A stretch of DNA of 64,000 nucleotides, taken from positions 62,001-126,000 of the forward strand of contig NZ_KE387263.1 in assembly GCF_000430825.1 (NCBI RefSeq). The letters run 5' to 3'. The position numbers and the translations under genes were made by a program. The notes below the pieces were generated by a model, which worked only from the letters and a program-made list of their open reading frames with translations, did not search any database and was not told the origin of the DNA. Below are positions 17,249-25,268 of this stretch, piece after piece. Numbering within the stretch: position 1 is the stretch's first letter; every line of letters starts with the position of its first letter. The stretch is from Chryseobacterium daeguense DSM 19388 (GTDB lineage: Bacteria > Bacteroidota > Bacteroidia > Flavobacteriales > Weeksellaceae).

Positions 17249-17554
17249 TTATACTATTTCGCTTGTTAATTCCCTTGAAAGCAATTTTTCATGCATCGGC
17301 TTGAGAAGTTCCATTGAGCCGGTTTTTACTGTGCACTTACCTTTAAAATGTACTAAAATGGTACATTGTTCCGCTTGCTCAAGCGTATGTTTGCAAATTT
17401 CTATCAGACAGTCGATCACATAATCAAAGGTGTGGACATCATCATTATGTAAAACCAGCTTGTAAACTTCATCAGTATCATCCATGACAAGTACTTCTTC
17501 CTCATACTGCCGTTTTGGATCTTCGTAATCTTTTATATTGTTATAAAAAATCAT
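17249..17554 (-). CDS. clpS: ATP-dependent Clp protease adaptor ClpS
   Basis: 101 residues with the ClpS core: YKLVLHNDDVHTFDYVIDCL (about 31-50) holds the Asn-Asp residues that clamp N-degron termini, and HFKGKCTVKTGSMELLKPMH follows. ClpS delivers N-degron substrates to ClpA- or ClpC-type unfoldases. It lies 11 bases downstream of the CNNM/CBS gene and is probably co-transcribed with it. Confidence 0.95.
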   Translation of the reverse strand: MIFYNNIKDYEDPKRQYEEEVLVMDDTDEVYKLVLHNDDVHTFDYVIDCLIEICKHTLEQAEQCTILVHFKGKCTVKTGSMELLKPMHEKLLSRELTSEIV

Positions 17555-17565
17555 TGTTAAATGTT

Positions 17566-18924
17566 TTAAACTTCGCCTAATTTTTCTGCTAAGTCATTGA
17601 TATTATTTGGCTGTTCGTAAACCAATTCCACGAGCTCAACGCTTTTATTATTCATTTTTAAAATCTTAAAATGATAATTTTCAAGGTCAAATTCATCATT
17701 TTCTTCCGGGATGTCTTCCAATTCGTGAAGAATGAATCCGGCTAAAGTATGATATTCACTATCTTCAGGAAGAGGCAGTTTTTTAGGTAGAAATTCATTA
17801 ATCTCATCCAAAGGCTGTGTTGCCTGCACCCAATAAGTGTTTTCTGCAATTTTATCTACCACCTTGTCTTCATCATCTTCTTCATCCTGTATCTCTCCCA
17901 CCAGTTCTTCCAGAATATCTTCAAGCGTGATAATTCCTTCTGTACCTCCAAATTCATCAATTACAATCGCTAAATGCTGTTTTTTCTGCTGGAAAGTTTT
18001 CAATAAATCTGATATCTTTTTACTTCCAACCACAAAAAAGGTATCCCTCATCAATTCTTTAAGATCCTCATGGTTAAGCTCTCCTTTTCTTTTAACGAAT
18101 TCTCTTATAATTTCTTTTGTATATAAAACACCAATTACATTATCAATGGAATTTACATAAACAGGAATTCTGGAATATCCGCTGTCCATAATTTTATTGA
18201 TAATTTCATTGATATCTTGTTCAAAATCAATGGATGTAATATTCTGACGTGGAACCATGATCTGTTTTGCAGAATGATCTGTAAAATCGAACGCATTTTT
18301 AATGATCTCATAGTTTTCCTCTTCAATTTCACCGCTGTCTGCACTTTGTTTTACCAAAAGCTGCAGTTCTTCAGTAGAATGGATTTCCTGCTCGGATGCC
18401 GGATGAATTTTAATTAATCTTAAAAAACCGTTTGACATTAAATTCATGAGCCAGATAAATGGCTTGAATACAGTATAAAAAACCCTCAGAGGAACCGCAG
18501 TTGCCATGGTGGTGGATTCTGATTTCCTGATCGCTATTGATTTAGGGATAAGCTCACCGAATACGATATGCATTACTGTAATAATCAGAAAGCTAAGAAC
18601 CAATGAAATAGTAGTAACCGTTGCTTCGCTAAAGCTGAGATTTAGAGAATGGAAAATATTATCAATTACATGATGCATTGCACTCTCTCCCACCCAACCT
18701 AATGCCAGGGAAGCCAATGTAATACCAAGCTGTGTTGCAGATAAATATTCATCAAGATGCTTAATAATGTGCTCTGCCTGCTTTGCCATAGAATTTCCTT
18801 CTGCGGCTTTTAGCTGTATTTGCGAGTAACGAACTTTAACAATTGAAAATTCTGCGGCTACGAAAAAGCCATTAAGTAAAACAAGTAATACGGCTAGCAA
18901 AAGCCTGACTATGTCCGAGTCCAT
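17566..18924 (-). CDS. CNNM/CBS-domain membrane protein (hemolysin C/CorC family)
   Basis: 452 residues. The N-terminal CNNM membrane domain (about 1-190, four hydrophobic segments, starting LLLAVLLVLLNGFFVAAEFS) is followed by paired CBS domains (about 210-335, MVPRQNITSIDFEQDINEII and IVIDEFGGTEGIITLEDILE). A C-terminal CorC/HlyC transporter-associated domain spans about 350-435. Members are linked to Mg2+/Co2+ efflux. The family name hemolysin is historical. It resembles gliding protein GldE in architecture, but no gldD is next to it. Confidence 0.9.
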   Translation of the reverse strand: MDSDIVRLLLAVLLVLLNGFFVAAEFSIVKVRYSQIQLKAAEGNSMAKQAEHIIKHLDEYLSATQLGITLASLALGWVGESAMHHVIDNIFHSLNLSFSEATVTTISLVLSFLIITVMHIVFGELIPKSIAIRKSESTTMATAVPLRVFYTVFKPFIWLMNLMSNGFLRLIKIHPASEQEIHSTEELQLLVKQSADSGEIEEENYEIIKNAFDFTDHSAKQIMVPRQNITSIDFEQDINEIINKIMDSGYSRIPVYVNSIDNVIGVLYTKEIIREFVKRKGELNHEDLKELMRDTFFVVGSKKISDLLKTFQQKKQHLAIVIDEFGGTEGIITLEDILEELVGEIQDEEDDEDKVVDKIAENTYWVQATQPLDEINEFLPKKLPLPEDSEYHTLAGFILHELEDIPEENDEFDLENYHFKILKMNNKSVELVELVYEQPNNINDLAEKLGEV

Positions 18925-18948
18925 TTAGAAGTGTAAATTTATTTACTA

Positions 18949-18956
18949 CAAATATA
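18949..18956 (-). promoter_or_regulatory. -7 promoter element for the CNNM-clpS operon
   Basis: TATATTTG on the minus strand, 25 bases upstream of the ATG at 18924. Confidence 0.5.
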
Positions 18957-18974
18957 TACAAAATAAAAATAACA

Positions 18975-19006
18975 AAAAAAGCATCGTGGTATGCGATGCT
19001 TTAATA
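18975..19006 (-). terminator. Terminator of the ATP synthase operon
   Basis: AAAGCATCG pairs exactly with CGATGCTTT and is followed by a T-run on the minus strand, 18 bases past the atpG stop. Confidence 0.85.
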
Positions 19007-19023
19007 TTATGTTAAAATAATTC

Positions 19024-19887
19024 TTACGAATTTTTCAAGGCTTCAGCTCCGGAAACGATTTCAAGGATCTCGTTTGTAATGGCAGCCTGTCTTGCTTTGT
19101 TGTAGAAGATTACAAGGTCATTCTTCAAAGCCTGTGCATTGTCTGTAGCTTTGTGCATTGCAGTCATTCTCGCTCCGTGCTCAGATGCTACTGAATCAAG
19201 GATTGCTTTAAAAACCTGAGTTTTGATAGATTTTGGAATCAGATTATCTAAGATTTCCGTTCTGTTTGGTTCAAAAATATAATCTGTTTCTACCTGAGGC
19301 TCCGTAGTTTCAGGCATTGAAATAGGAAGAAGCTGTTCTGTAGTAACTTCCTGAGTAGCAGCATTAACGAATTTATTATAAATTAAATAAACTTCATCAA
19401 ACTTACCTTCTCTGAAGCTGGTCATTACTCCTTCTGTAACGTTTGCCACCACATCAAAGTTCAGGTTATCATACACAGAGCTTGCATTGGTGTACACTGT
19501 ACGATTTCTTCTTACAGCATCAAAAGCCTTTTTACCAACAGGAAGAACCTCAATTTCATATTGAGAATTATTCTGAAACTGTAGATTAAGCTCTTTTACA
19601 ATAGAAGAGTTGAAAGCACCTGCCAAACCTCTGTTTGAAGTAATAGCGATGAAAAGTACTTTTTTAACCTCTCTTTTTTGAGCATAAACAGAAACCTGAT
19701 CAGGATCAGAGCTAGAATTTACATTTTGGATAAGCTCCTGTAATTTCTCAGAATAAGGTCTTAGCATTACGATGGCATCCTGTGCTTTTTTAAGTTTCGC
19801 TGCGGAAACCATTTTCATAGCACGTGTAATCTGCATCGTAGATGAAATTGACGTAATTCTACCTCGTATTTCTTTTAAGTTTGCCAT
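19024..19887 (-). CDS. atpG: ATP synthase F1 subunit gamma
   Basis: 287 residues, typical length. It begins MANLKEIRGRITSISSTMQITRAMKMVSAAK and ends RQAAITNEILEIVSGAEAL, the coiled-coil central-stalk ends conserved in gamma subunits. It rotates inside the alpha3beta3 head. It is the last gene of this operon: atpD and atpC (beta, epsilon) do not follow, and a terminator does. Confidence 0.97.
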   Translation of the reverse strand: MANLKEIRGRITSISSTMQITRAMKMVSAAKLKKAQDAIVMLRPYSEKLQELIQNVNSSSDPDQVSVYAQKREVKKVLFIAITSNRGLAGAFNSSIVKELNLQFQNNSQYEIEVLPVGKKAFDAVRRNRTVYTNASSVYDNLNFDVVANVTEGVMTSFREGKFDEVYLIYNKFVNAATQEVTTEQLLPISMPETTEPQVETDYIFEPNRTEILDNLIPKSIKTQVFKAILDSVASEHGARMTAMHKATDNAQALKNDLVIFYNKARQAAITNEILEIVSGAEALKNS

Positions 19888-19961
19888 TATTTTGGTTCAA
19901 GGTTTAAGGTCTAAAGTTTAAGGTTTAAAACACAGATTCTAAACCTTAAACATTGAATTTT

Positions 19962-21539
19962 TTAGTTATATTTTGCAGCTAAATCGTTAGCAGCCTGCTT
20001 AAGAACGCCAGTAATTGAATCATCAATTTTTCCAGCTTTGATAGCAGCCATTGTATCCGGGTGCTTAGATCTTAAGAACTCGATATACTCGATTTGGAAT
20101 TCTTTTACTTTTCTGATAGGAACGTTTCTCAACAAGTTCTCTGTTCCAGCGTAGATCATCGCCACCTGGCTGTCTACAGGAAGTGGAGAGTTTACCGGCT
20201 GCTTAAGAATTTCCACGTTTCTTTCCCCTTTAGAGATAACTGCTAAAGTAGAAGCATCAAGGTCTGAACCAAATTTTGCGAACGCTTCCAATTCTTTATA
20301 CTGAGCCTGGTCTAATTTAAGAGTACCAGATACTTTTTTCATTGATTTGATCTGAGCGTTACCTCCTACCCTTGATACAGAGATACCTACGTTGATCGCA
20401 GGACGAACCCCTGAGTTGAACAAGTCAGACTCCAAGAAGATCTGTCCATCTGTAATAGAGATTACGTTTGTAGGGATATACGCAGAAACGTCACCTGCCT
20501 GAGTTTCGATGATTGGAAGGGCTGTCAATGAACCACCACCTTTCACGATTGGTCTTAAAGACTCTGGTAAATCGTTCATCTGGCTTGCGATATTATCATC
20601 AGCGATAACTTTCGCAGCTCTTTCCAATAATCTTGAGTGAAGATAGAAAACGTCTCCAGGATAAGCTTCACGGCCCGGTGGTCTTCTCAATAGTAGAGAA
20701 AGCTCACGGTAAGCAACCGCCTGTTTAGATAAATCATCATAAACGATAAGTGCCGGTCTTCCGGTGTCTCTGAAAAACTCACCGATAGATGCTCCTGCCA
20801 TTGCAGAATATACCTGCATCGGAACCGGATCTGATGCGTTAGCAGCAACGATTACAGTATATGCTAAAGCTCCTTTATCAGAAAGTGTTTTAACGATTTG
20901 TGCTACAGTAGACGCTTTTTGTCCGATAGCTACATATATACAATATACAGGCTTCCCTGCATCATAAAATTCTTTTTGGTTGATGATCGTATCGATCGCA
21001 ACAGTAGTTTTACCTGTCTGTCTGTCACCAATGATAAGCTCTCTCTGTCCTCTTCCTACAGGAATCATAGAGTCGATCGCAACGATACCTGTTTGTAAAG
21101 GCTCAGTTACCGGCTGTCTGTAGATAACTCCGGGAGCTTTTCTTTCCAATGGCATTTCGTATAAATCCCCAGTAATAGGACCTTTACCATCGATAGGGTT
21201 ACCAAGAGTATCCACTACTCTTCCTAACATTCCTTCTCCTACTTTGATAGAAGAGATTCTGTTTGTTCTTCTTACTGTATCACCTTCTTTTACTAATTTA
21301 CTTTCACCAAGTAGAGCAACACCTACGTTGTCTTCTTCAAGGTTAAGTACAATACCTTCTACATCACTAGAAAATTTCACCAACTCTCCGTATTGTACGT
21401 TTTCTAACCCGTATACACGAGCAATACCATCACCGATGGTTAAAACTGTACCTACTTCCTCAACGTTTGATTGAGTATCGAAGTTGGCCAATTGCTGTTT
21501 TAAGATCGCAGATACTTCTGCCGGATTTATTTCTGCCAT
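19962..21539 (-). CDS. atpA: ATP synthase F1 subunit alpha
   Basis: 525 residues. It has the Walker A motif GDRQTGKTT, the signature PAINVGISVSRVGG, and the stretch ALIVYDDLSKQAVAYRELSLLLRRPPGREAYPGD with the arginine finger region. A regulatory, non-catalytic nucleotide-binding subunit of the F1 head. The 74-base gap to atpG contains AAGGTTTAAGGT-type short repeats. Upstream it follows an unrelated small gene. Confidence 0.98.
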   Translation of the reverse strand: MAEINPAEVSAILKQQLANFDTQSNVEEVGTVLTIGDGIARVYGLENVQYGELVKFSSDVEGIVLNLEEDNVGVALLGESKLVKEGDTVRRTNRISSIKVGEGMLGRVVDTLGNPIDGKGPITGDLYEMPLERKAPGVIYRQPVTEPLQTGIVAIDSMIPVGRGQRELIIGDRQTGKTTVAIDTIINQKEFYDAGKPVYCIYVAIGQKASTVAQIVKTLSDKGALAYTVIVAANASDPVPMQVYSAMAGASIGEFFRDTGRPALIVYDDLSKQAVAYRELSLLLRRPPGREAYPGDVFYLHSRLLERAAKVIADDNIASQMNDLPESLRPIVKGGGSLTALPIIETQAGDVSAYIPTNVISITDGQIFLESDLFNSGVRPAINVGISVSRVGGNAQIKSMKKVSGTLKLDQAQYKELEAFAKFGSDLDASTLAVISKGERNVEILKQPVNSPLPVDSQVAMIYAGTENLLRNVPIRKVKEFQIEYIEFLRSKHPDTMAAIKAGKIDDSITGVLKQAANDLAAKYN

Positions 21540-21555
21540 TGTATGGTTGTTTTTC

Positions 21556-21987
21556 TTATTTAAAAAGTTTTAATTTTAGATCTTCATTAGAATATTTAGC
21601 GATGAATAGATCGATTTTTGATTCGTCTGCATTACCGTTTTCATCAAAAATGCCAGACTTATAAATATTTTTAATAATATCTTTATCATCTAAATCTGTA
21701 ACAAGTTCTTTATTATATTTTAAAAATCTTACCGTATAGATAACCCTTGTCCAGTATGGAGATTCATTAGGATAAATTGGCGGGGTTTTACGAACCTGAT
21801 AAGTAGATCCCACGGCCGAAATAATTTCATTATCCTTTATATCTGATAAAATAAAGTTAAAATCATTCTTTTCAATATGATAGGTCACTTTGTCATCGAT
21901 AAAAACTTTATCTTTTTTAATCTTAACTTTTTGACCAAAAGCTAAAAATGAAAAAGAAAGTATCGATATATATAAAACCTTTTTCAT
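21556..21987 (-). CDS. Unknown exported protein inserted in the ATP synthase operon
   Basis: 143 residues with a signal peptide (MKKVLYISILSFSFLAFGQ) and a polar, Lys/Asp-rich mature part without a recognised domain. It sits between atpH (1-base gap) and atpA (16-base gap) on the same strand, so it must share their transcript. Its base composition looks more AT-rich than that of its neighbours. Nothing suggests it is an ATP synthase part. A cargo gene captured by the operon is the simplest reading. Confidence 0.75.
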   Translation of the reverse strand: MKKVLYISILSFSFLAFGQKVKIKKDKVFIDDKVTYHIEKNDFNFILSDIKDNEIISAVGSTYQVRKTPPIYPNESPYWTRVIYTVRFLKYNKELVTDLDDKDIIKNIYKSGIFDENGNADESKIDLFIAKYSNEDLKLKLFK

Positions 21988-21988
21988 A

Positions 21989-22528
21989 TTAATTTAAGCT
22001 AAAATCTTTTTTAACCTGATTAAGCTTGGACTTTACAGATGCATCTACCTGCTGGTCTCCAACTCTTAAAACGTAACCTCCTAAAATTTCAGGTTTTACA
22101 TTTACTTTTAAGTCGAAGTTTGAGTTTACATTTACCAGGTTTGTAGATTTCAGGATCTGATCAAGGTTTTCTTTTGAAAGCTGAGTTGCAGTTGTAAGCG
22201 TTACTCTCTGTATTCCGTTAATATCCTCAACTTTATTGATGAATTCCTGAGCGATATTTTTCAGCTGGTTTTCTCTTCCCTGTCTGATAATCAAAGTAAT
22301 CAAATTCTGTGAAGAAGGTGATAAACTCTTGAAAATCTCTTTTGCTACCTCTATTTTCTTTTTAGAATCAATGTAAGGGGTCATGAAGAATTTATTCAAA
22401 TCCTGAGATTCTTTCATGATTTTCACTACATCTTTCATTTCAGAAAATACAGTAGCCGTTTGCCCTGATTCGTTTGTGAAATCAAGTAAACCTTGTGCGT
22501 ATCTTTTAGCTACTTTAGATGTAAGCAT
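21989..22528 (-). CDS. atpH: ATP synthase F1 subunit delta
   Basis: 179 residues. It has the typical start KVAKRYAQGLLDFTNESGQ, the central FMTPYIDSKKKIEVAKEIF and the C-terminal domain ILGGYVLRVGDQQVDASVKSKL. It connects the peripheral stalk (subunit b) to the F1 head. It begins 2 bases after the atpF stop. Confidence 0.96.
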   Translation of the reverse strand: MLTSKVAKRYAQGLLDFTNESGQTATVFSEMKDVVKIMKESQDLNKFFMTPYIDSKKKIEVAKEIFKSLSPSSQNLITLIIRQGRENQLKNIAQEFINKVEDINGIQRVTLTTATQLSKENLDQILKSTNLVNVNSNFDLKVNVKPEILGGYVLRVGDQQVDASVKSKLNQVKKDFSLN

Positions 22529-22530
22529 TC

Positions 22531-23028
22531 TTAGTTAAGGTTTGATTTGTTTAAATAATTCTGAACTAATTCATTTTGAGCTTCACTGTTGTCAAGCTTT
22601 TGTTTCAGGATAGACTCAGCGATGTTTACTGATAAAGTTCCGATCTGAGATTTGATATCTGCCATGGCAGCATTTTTCTCAGCATTGATCATTTGTTTAG
22701 CAGCTTCAATCATTTTGTCTCCTTCAGCTTTAGCAGCATCTTTAGCTTCACCTACGATCCTTTCCTTAATTTCTCTTGCTTCTTTAAGGATAGCATCTCT
22801 TTCTACTTTAGCCTCACGAATGATTCTTTCGTTATCCTCTTTTAAAGTTTCCATTTCTTTTCTAGCCAATGTAGCTTGATTAAGAGCATCAACAATAGAA
22901 GTTTCTCTGTCGTTAATAGATTTTAAAATAGGCTTCCAAGCAAATTTACCTAACAAAAATAGCAATGCTAGAAAAATAATAGTTTGGATAATAAATAGTC
23001 CTGATGAAAACTGGTGAATTAATTCCAT
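22531..23028 (-). CDS. atpF: ATP synthase F0 subunit b
   Basis: 165 residues: one N-terminal membrane helix (about 10-27, FIIQTIIFLALLFLLGKFAW) and a long charged coiled coil to the end, including RETSIVDALNQATLARKEME. Forms the peripheral stalk. It lies downstream of atpE across an 87-base gap that holds a strong hairpin. Confidence 0.96.
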   Translation of the reverse strand: MELIHQFSSGLFIIQTIIFLALLFLLGKFAWKPILKSINDRETSIVDALNQATLARKEMETLKEDNERIIREAKVERDAILKEAREIKERIVGEAKDAAKAEGDKMIEAAKQMINAEKNAAMADIKSQIGTLSVNIAESILKQKLDNSEAQNELVQNYLNKSNLN

Positions 23029-23070
23029 TATATTAATGTATAAATAATTATTACTTTTTTTCTTAAATAA

Positions 23071-23103
23071 CCACTATCTGTAACCAACCGTTACGGATAG
23101 TGG
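23071..23103 (-). promoter_or_regulatory. Intercistronic hairpin between atpE and atpF
   Basis: CCACTATCTGTAAC (23071-23084) pairs with GTTACGGATAGTGG (23090-23103), 14 pairs with one mismatch and a 5-base loop. There is no T-run directly after it, so it is unlikely to be a full terminator. It is well placed to protect the atpE message from 3' decay or to attenuate downstream expression. Confidence 0.65.
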
Positions 23104-23115
23104 CTTTAGTTTTAA

Positions 23116-23310
23116 TTAGTTTACTGCGAATAGAGCAGCAAACGCAACACCTTCTACAAGTGCAGCTGCAATAAGCATAGCTGTTTGGATCTTTCCAGAT
23201 TGTTCCGGTTGTCTAGCGATAGCCTCAAGAGCAGCAGCTCCGATTTTACCAAGACCGATACCTACACCTAGTACTACGATACCAGCACCTACAATTTTAG
23301 GGATTTCCAT
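23116..23310 (-). CDS. atpE: ATP synthase F0 subunit c
   Basis: 64 residues, two membrane helices joined by the polar loop ARQPEQ (32-37). The first helix has the glycine repeat GVGIGLGKIGAAA, and the second carries the ion-binding Glu53 in ALVEGVAFAALF. The surroundings of Glu53 look like a proton-type site. It forms the rotor ring. Confidence 0.96.
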   Translation of the reverse strand: MEIPKIVGAGIVVLGVGIGLGKIGAAALEAIARQPEQSGKIQTAMLIAAALVEGVAFAALFAVN

Positions 23311-23353
23311 AATATATAATTTTAAAAAATTTGTTTCAATTTAATTTCTTTAA

Positions 23354-24457
23354 TTAGTGAGCAGCGTGGTGTTCGTGCTCGTGCTCCTGTACTGCCATTC
23401 CGATAAACAAAGCTGATAACATGGTAAAGATATAAGCCTGTAAGAATGCAACCAGCACTTCCAATAAATAAATCACTAATGTTAAGAACGGGAATGCAAC
23501 ACCTGCAATAACATTCTTAAATACGTAGATCAACCCGATCAAACTCATTACTACAATGTGTCCTGCAGTCATATTTGCAAAAAGACGGATCATCAATGCG
23601 AAAGGCTTGGTGATTGTTCCTAATAACTCGATTGGCAGCATGATCAATTTCATTGGCACAGGTACTCCTGGCATCCAGAAGATATGCTTCCAGTAATCTT
23701 TGTTTGCAGAGAATGTAGTAATTAAATAAGTAAGGATCGCTAAGAAGAATGTCATGGTAATATTACCTGTAACATTGATTCCGAAAGGCATTAATCCTAA
23801 TACGTTTAAAAATAAGATAAAGAAAAATACCGTTAATAAATAACCGATAAATCTTTTATACTTGTGCCCGATATTCGGGATAGCGATTTCGTCTCTTACG
23901 AAGATTACCAACGGCTCCAAAAATTTCGCTGCGCCTGTAGGAACCTGAGATTTTTTGTATGATCTTGCCATTCCTGTGAATAATAAGAACATGAAGATTG
24001 ACGTTAATAAGATAATTAAAACACTCTTCGTAATCGATAAGTCTAATACTTTTTCTGAAGTAGCGTGTCCTTTTTCATCGAATGTTAAAGTTCCGGCTGC
24101 ATCAGTTTTATAGATCTTTTCGTGGTGAAGCTTGTAAAAATTTCCATCAACTTCAGTTGGCTCTCCATGCATAAAACCTTCTTTAGCATTACTCATGAAA
24201 GCGTGGATACCGTTGTCATAGAAAATAACAGGAAGAGGAAAACCGATGTGGTGACCTTCTTTGTCTACCATCAATGTAAAGTCGTGAGCATCTAACAAGT
24301 GATGTTCGATGAACTCTTTGTTTTCTTTACTTACTTTGTCTTTCTCTGAAAGCTCTGTTGTAGCAGAACCTGCCTCAGCAGTAGCCTCACCGTGCTGTGC
24401 AGACACTAAGTTTAATACAAAAATACTGTAGAATAAAACTGCGAATTTCTTAAACAT
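23354..24457 (-). CDS. atpB: ATP synthase F0 subunit a
   Basis: I prefer the ATG at 24457 (MFKKFAVLFYSIFVLNLVSAQ), which gives a clear signal peptide and 367 residues. Eight further in-frame codons lie upstream. A polar extension of about 125 residues precedes the membrane domain, as is usual in this phylum. Helices from about 140 on include PFALMIRLFANMTAGHIVV, with the essential Arg of the proton channel, and VAFLQAYIFTMLSALFI. Conducts protons to the c ring. Confidence 0.95.
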   Translation of the reverse strand: MFKKFAVLFYSIFVLNLVSAQHGEATAEAGSATTELSEKDKVSKENKEFIEHHLLDAHDFTLMVDKEGHHIGFPLPVIFYDNGIHAFMSNAKEGFMHGEPTEVDGNFYKLHHEKIYKTDAAGTLTFDEKGHATSEKVLDLSITKSVLIILLTSIFMFLLFTGMARSYKKSQVPTGAAKFLEPLVIFVRDEIAIPNIGHKYKRFIGYLLTVFFFILFLNVLGLMPFGINVTGNITMTFFLAILTYLITTFSANKDYWKHIFWMPGVPVPMKLIMLPIELLGTITKPFALMIRLFANMTAGHIVVMSLIGLIYVFKNVIAGVAFPFLTLVIYLLEVLVAFLQAYIFTMLSALFIGMAVQEHEHEHHAAH

Positions 24458-24516
24458 TGATAGGTTTTTTTCGTTGTGCAAAAATATAATATTTTTTCTA
24501 GTTTCAATAAATAATT

Positions 24517-24888
24517 TTACTGTTTTTTGTCATGATTAATTAGCTTAATCGCATAGTATGTAAGGAGCGTTGTCAGGACAAAATAAGGCATGATAAAATG
24601 AAATTTATAGCCAGGAATCACTTCAAAGTTTAATTTTTTCCTGATTAAATACATTAAACCGAATTTTAATAATATCAATCCGATAACAGACAACCCTAAA
24701 AACTCAGGAGCCACTTTGTTAATTAAAACAATAAGCGTGATCATCAGCATAAACATCACACTTAAGAATAAATAAAATTTCACGATTACGATTTCATCCA
24801 GATGAAAAACAAATTTCCACAGAGAAAAATGAACGAGAAACGTTAAAAAAAACAATACCGTAACCAGAATATTGGGATTAGCTTTCAT
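24517..24888 (-). CDS. Small four-helix membrane protein, first gene of the atp operon (AtpI-like position)
   Basis: 123 residues with four hydrophobic segments (about 6-25, 33-55, 64-83, 98-118) and a basic tail. It occupies the place of atpI/atpZ ahead of atpB and probably helps ATP synthase assembly, but I see no firm AtpI signature. Membership in the operon is supported by a -7 box upstream (24938-24945) and a short gap to atpB. Confidence 0.7.
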   Translation of the reverse strand: MKANPNILVTVLFFLTFLVHFSLWKFVFHLDEIVIVKFYLFLSVMFMLMITLIVLINKVAPEFLGLSVIGLILLKFGLMYLIRKKLNFEVIPGYKFHFIMPYFVLTTLLTYYAIKLINHDKKQ

Positions 24889-24937
24889 TTTAAATCTATT
24901 TTACCCTAGCGTTTATTAGGCTAATTTTAATTTATGG

Positions 24938-24945
24938 CAAAAATA
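24938..24945 (-). promoter_or_regulatory. -7 promoter element of the atp operon
   Basis: TATTTTTG on the minus strand, 50 bases upstream of the first gene. No good -33 TTG was found. Confidence 0.45.
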
Positions 24946-25064
24946 GACTTTTTCTATCGGATTATACTATGATTTGATTTTTATCATCCCGATTAACCCA
25001 ACTTTGATTACATTTTGAGATTGCTTCGCTTTGCTCTCAATGACTGATCCTGAAAAAAGACTTC

Positions 25065-25170
25065 CATCCTAGCCCCGATTGAAACGGCATCCTTTTGGTT
25101 GCGGCTGGAGCGAAGCGGAAGCCGTAATCAAAAGATACAGTGGAAAGCGGGATTAAGCTTCAAATAAAAT
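25065..25170. repeat. Structured non-coding element (AGCCCCGATTGAA...AGCGGGATTAAGC)
   Basis: Starts CATCCTAGCCCCGATTGAA and ends GTGGAAAGCGGGATTAAGC. The centre is a long hairpin: 25089-25106 pairs with 25120-25136 (ATCCTTTTGGTTGCGGCT against AGCCGTAATCAAAAGAT). I recall very similar blocks with a variable central stem in many flavobacterial intergenic regions. Whether it is a transcribed RNA or only a dispersed DNA repeat is not known to me. Confidence 0.6.
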
Positions 25171-25237
25171 CCAGCAATATTAATTTACATATATATAATA
25201 TTACGTACCAAAGTCTTTAGATATACTAAAAATTCCT

Positions 25238-25245
25238 TATTTTTG
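25238..25245 (+). promoter_or_regulatory. -7 promoter element of ffh
   Basis: TATTTTTG, 23 bases upstream of the ffh ATG, matches TAnnTTTG. Confidence 0.6.
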
Positions 25246-25268
25246 CAGACCTATAATTTACAATACAT

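Larger units (their letters stand above)
24889..25268. other. Divergent intergenic region between the atp operon and ffh
   Basis: Holds the atp-side -7 box (24938-24945), a short copy of a GATTGCTTCGCTTTGCTCTCAATGAC repeat-like segment (25020-25045), a strongly structured element (25065-25170) and the ffh promoter (25238-25245). No gene was seen. Confidence 0.7.

Noticed and set aside
24889..25268. tRNA or 4.5S RNA gene next to ffh
   Set aside because: No cloverleaf or GGAA-tetraloop SRP RNA core was found. The hairpin there belongs to the dispersed structured element.
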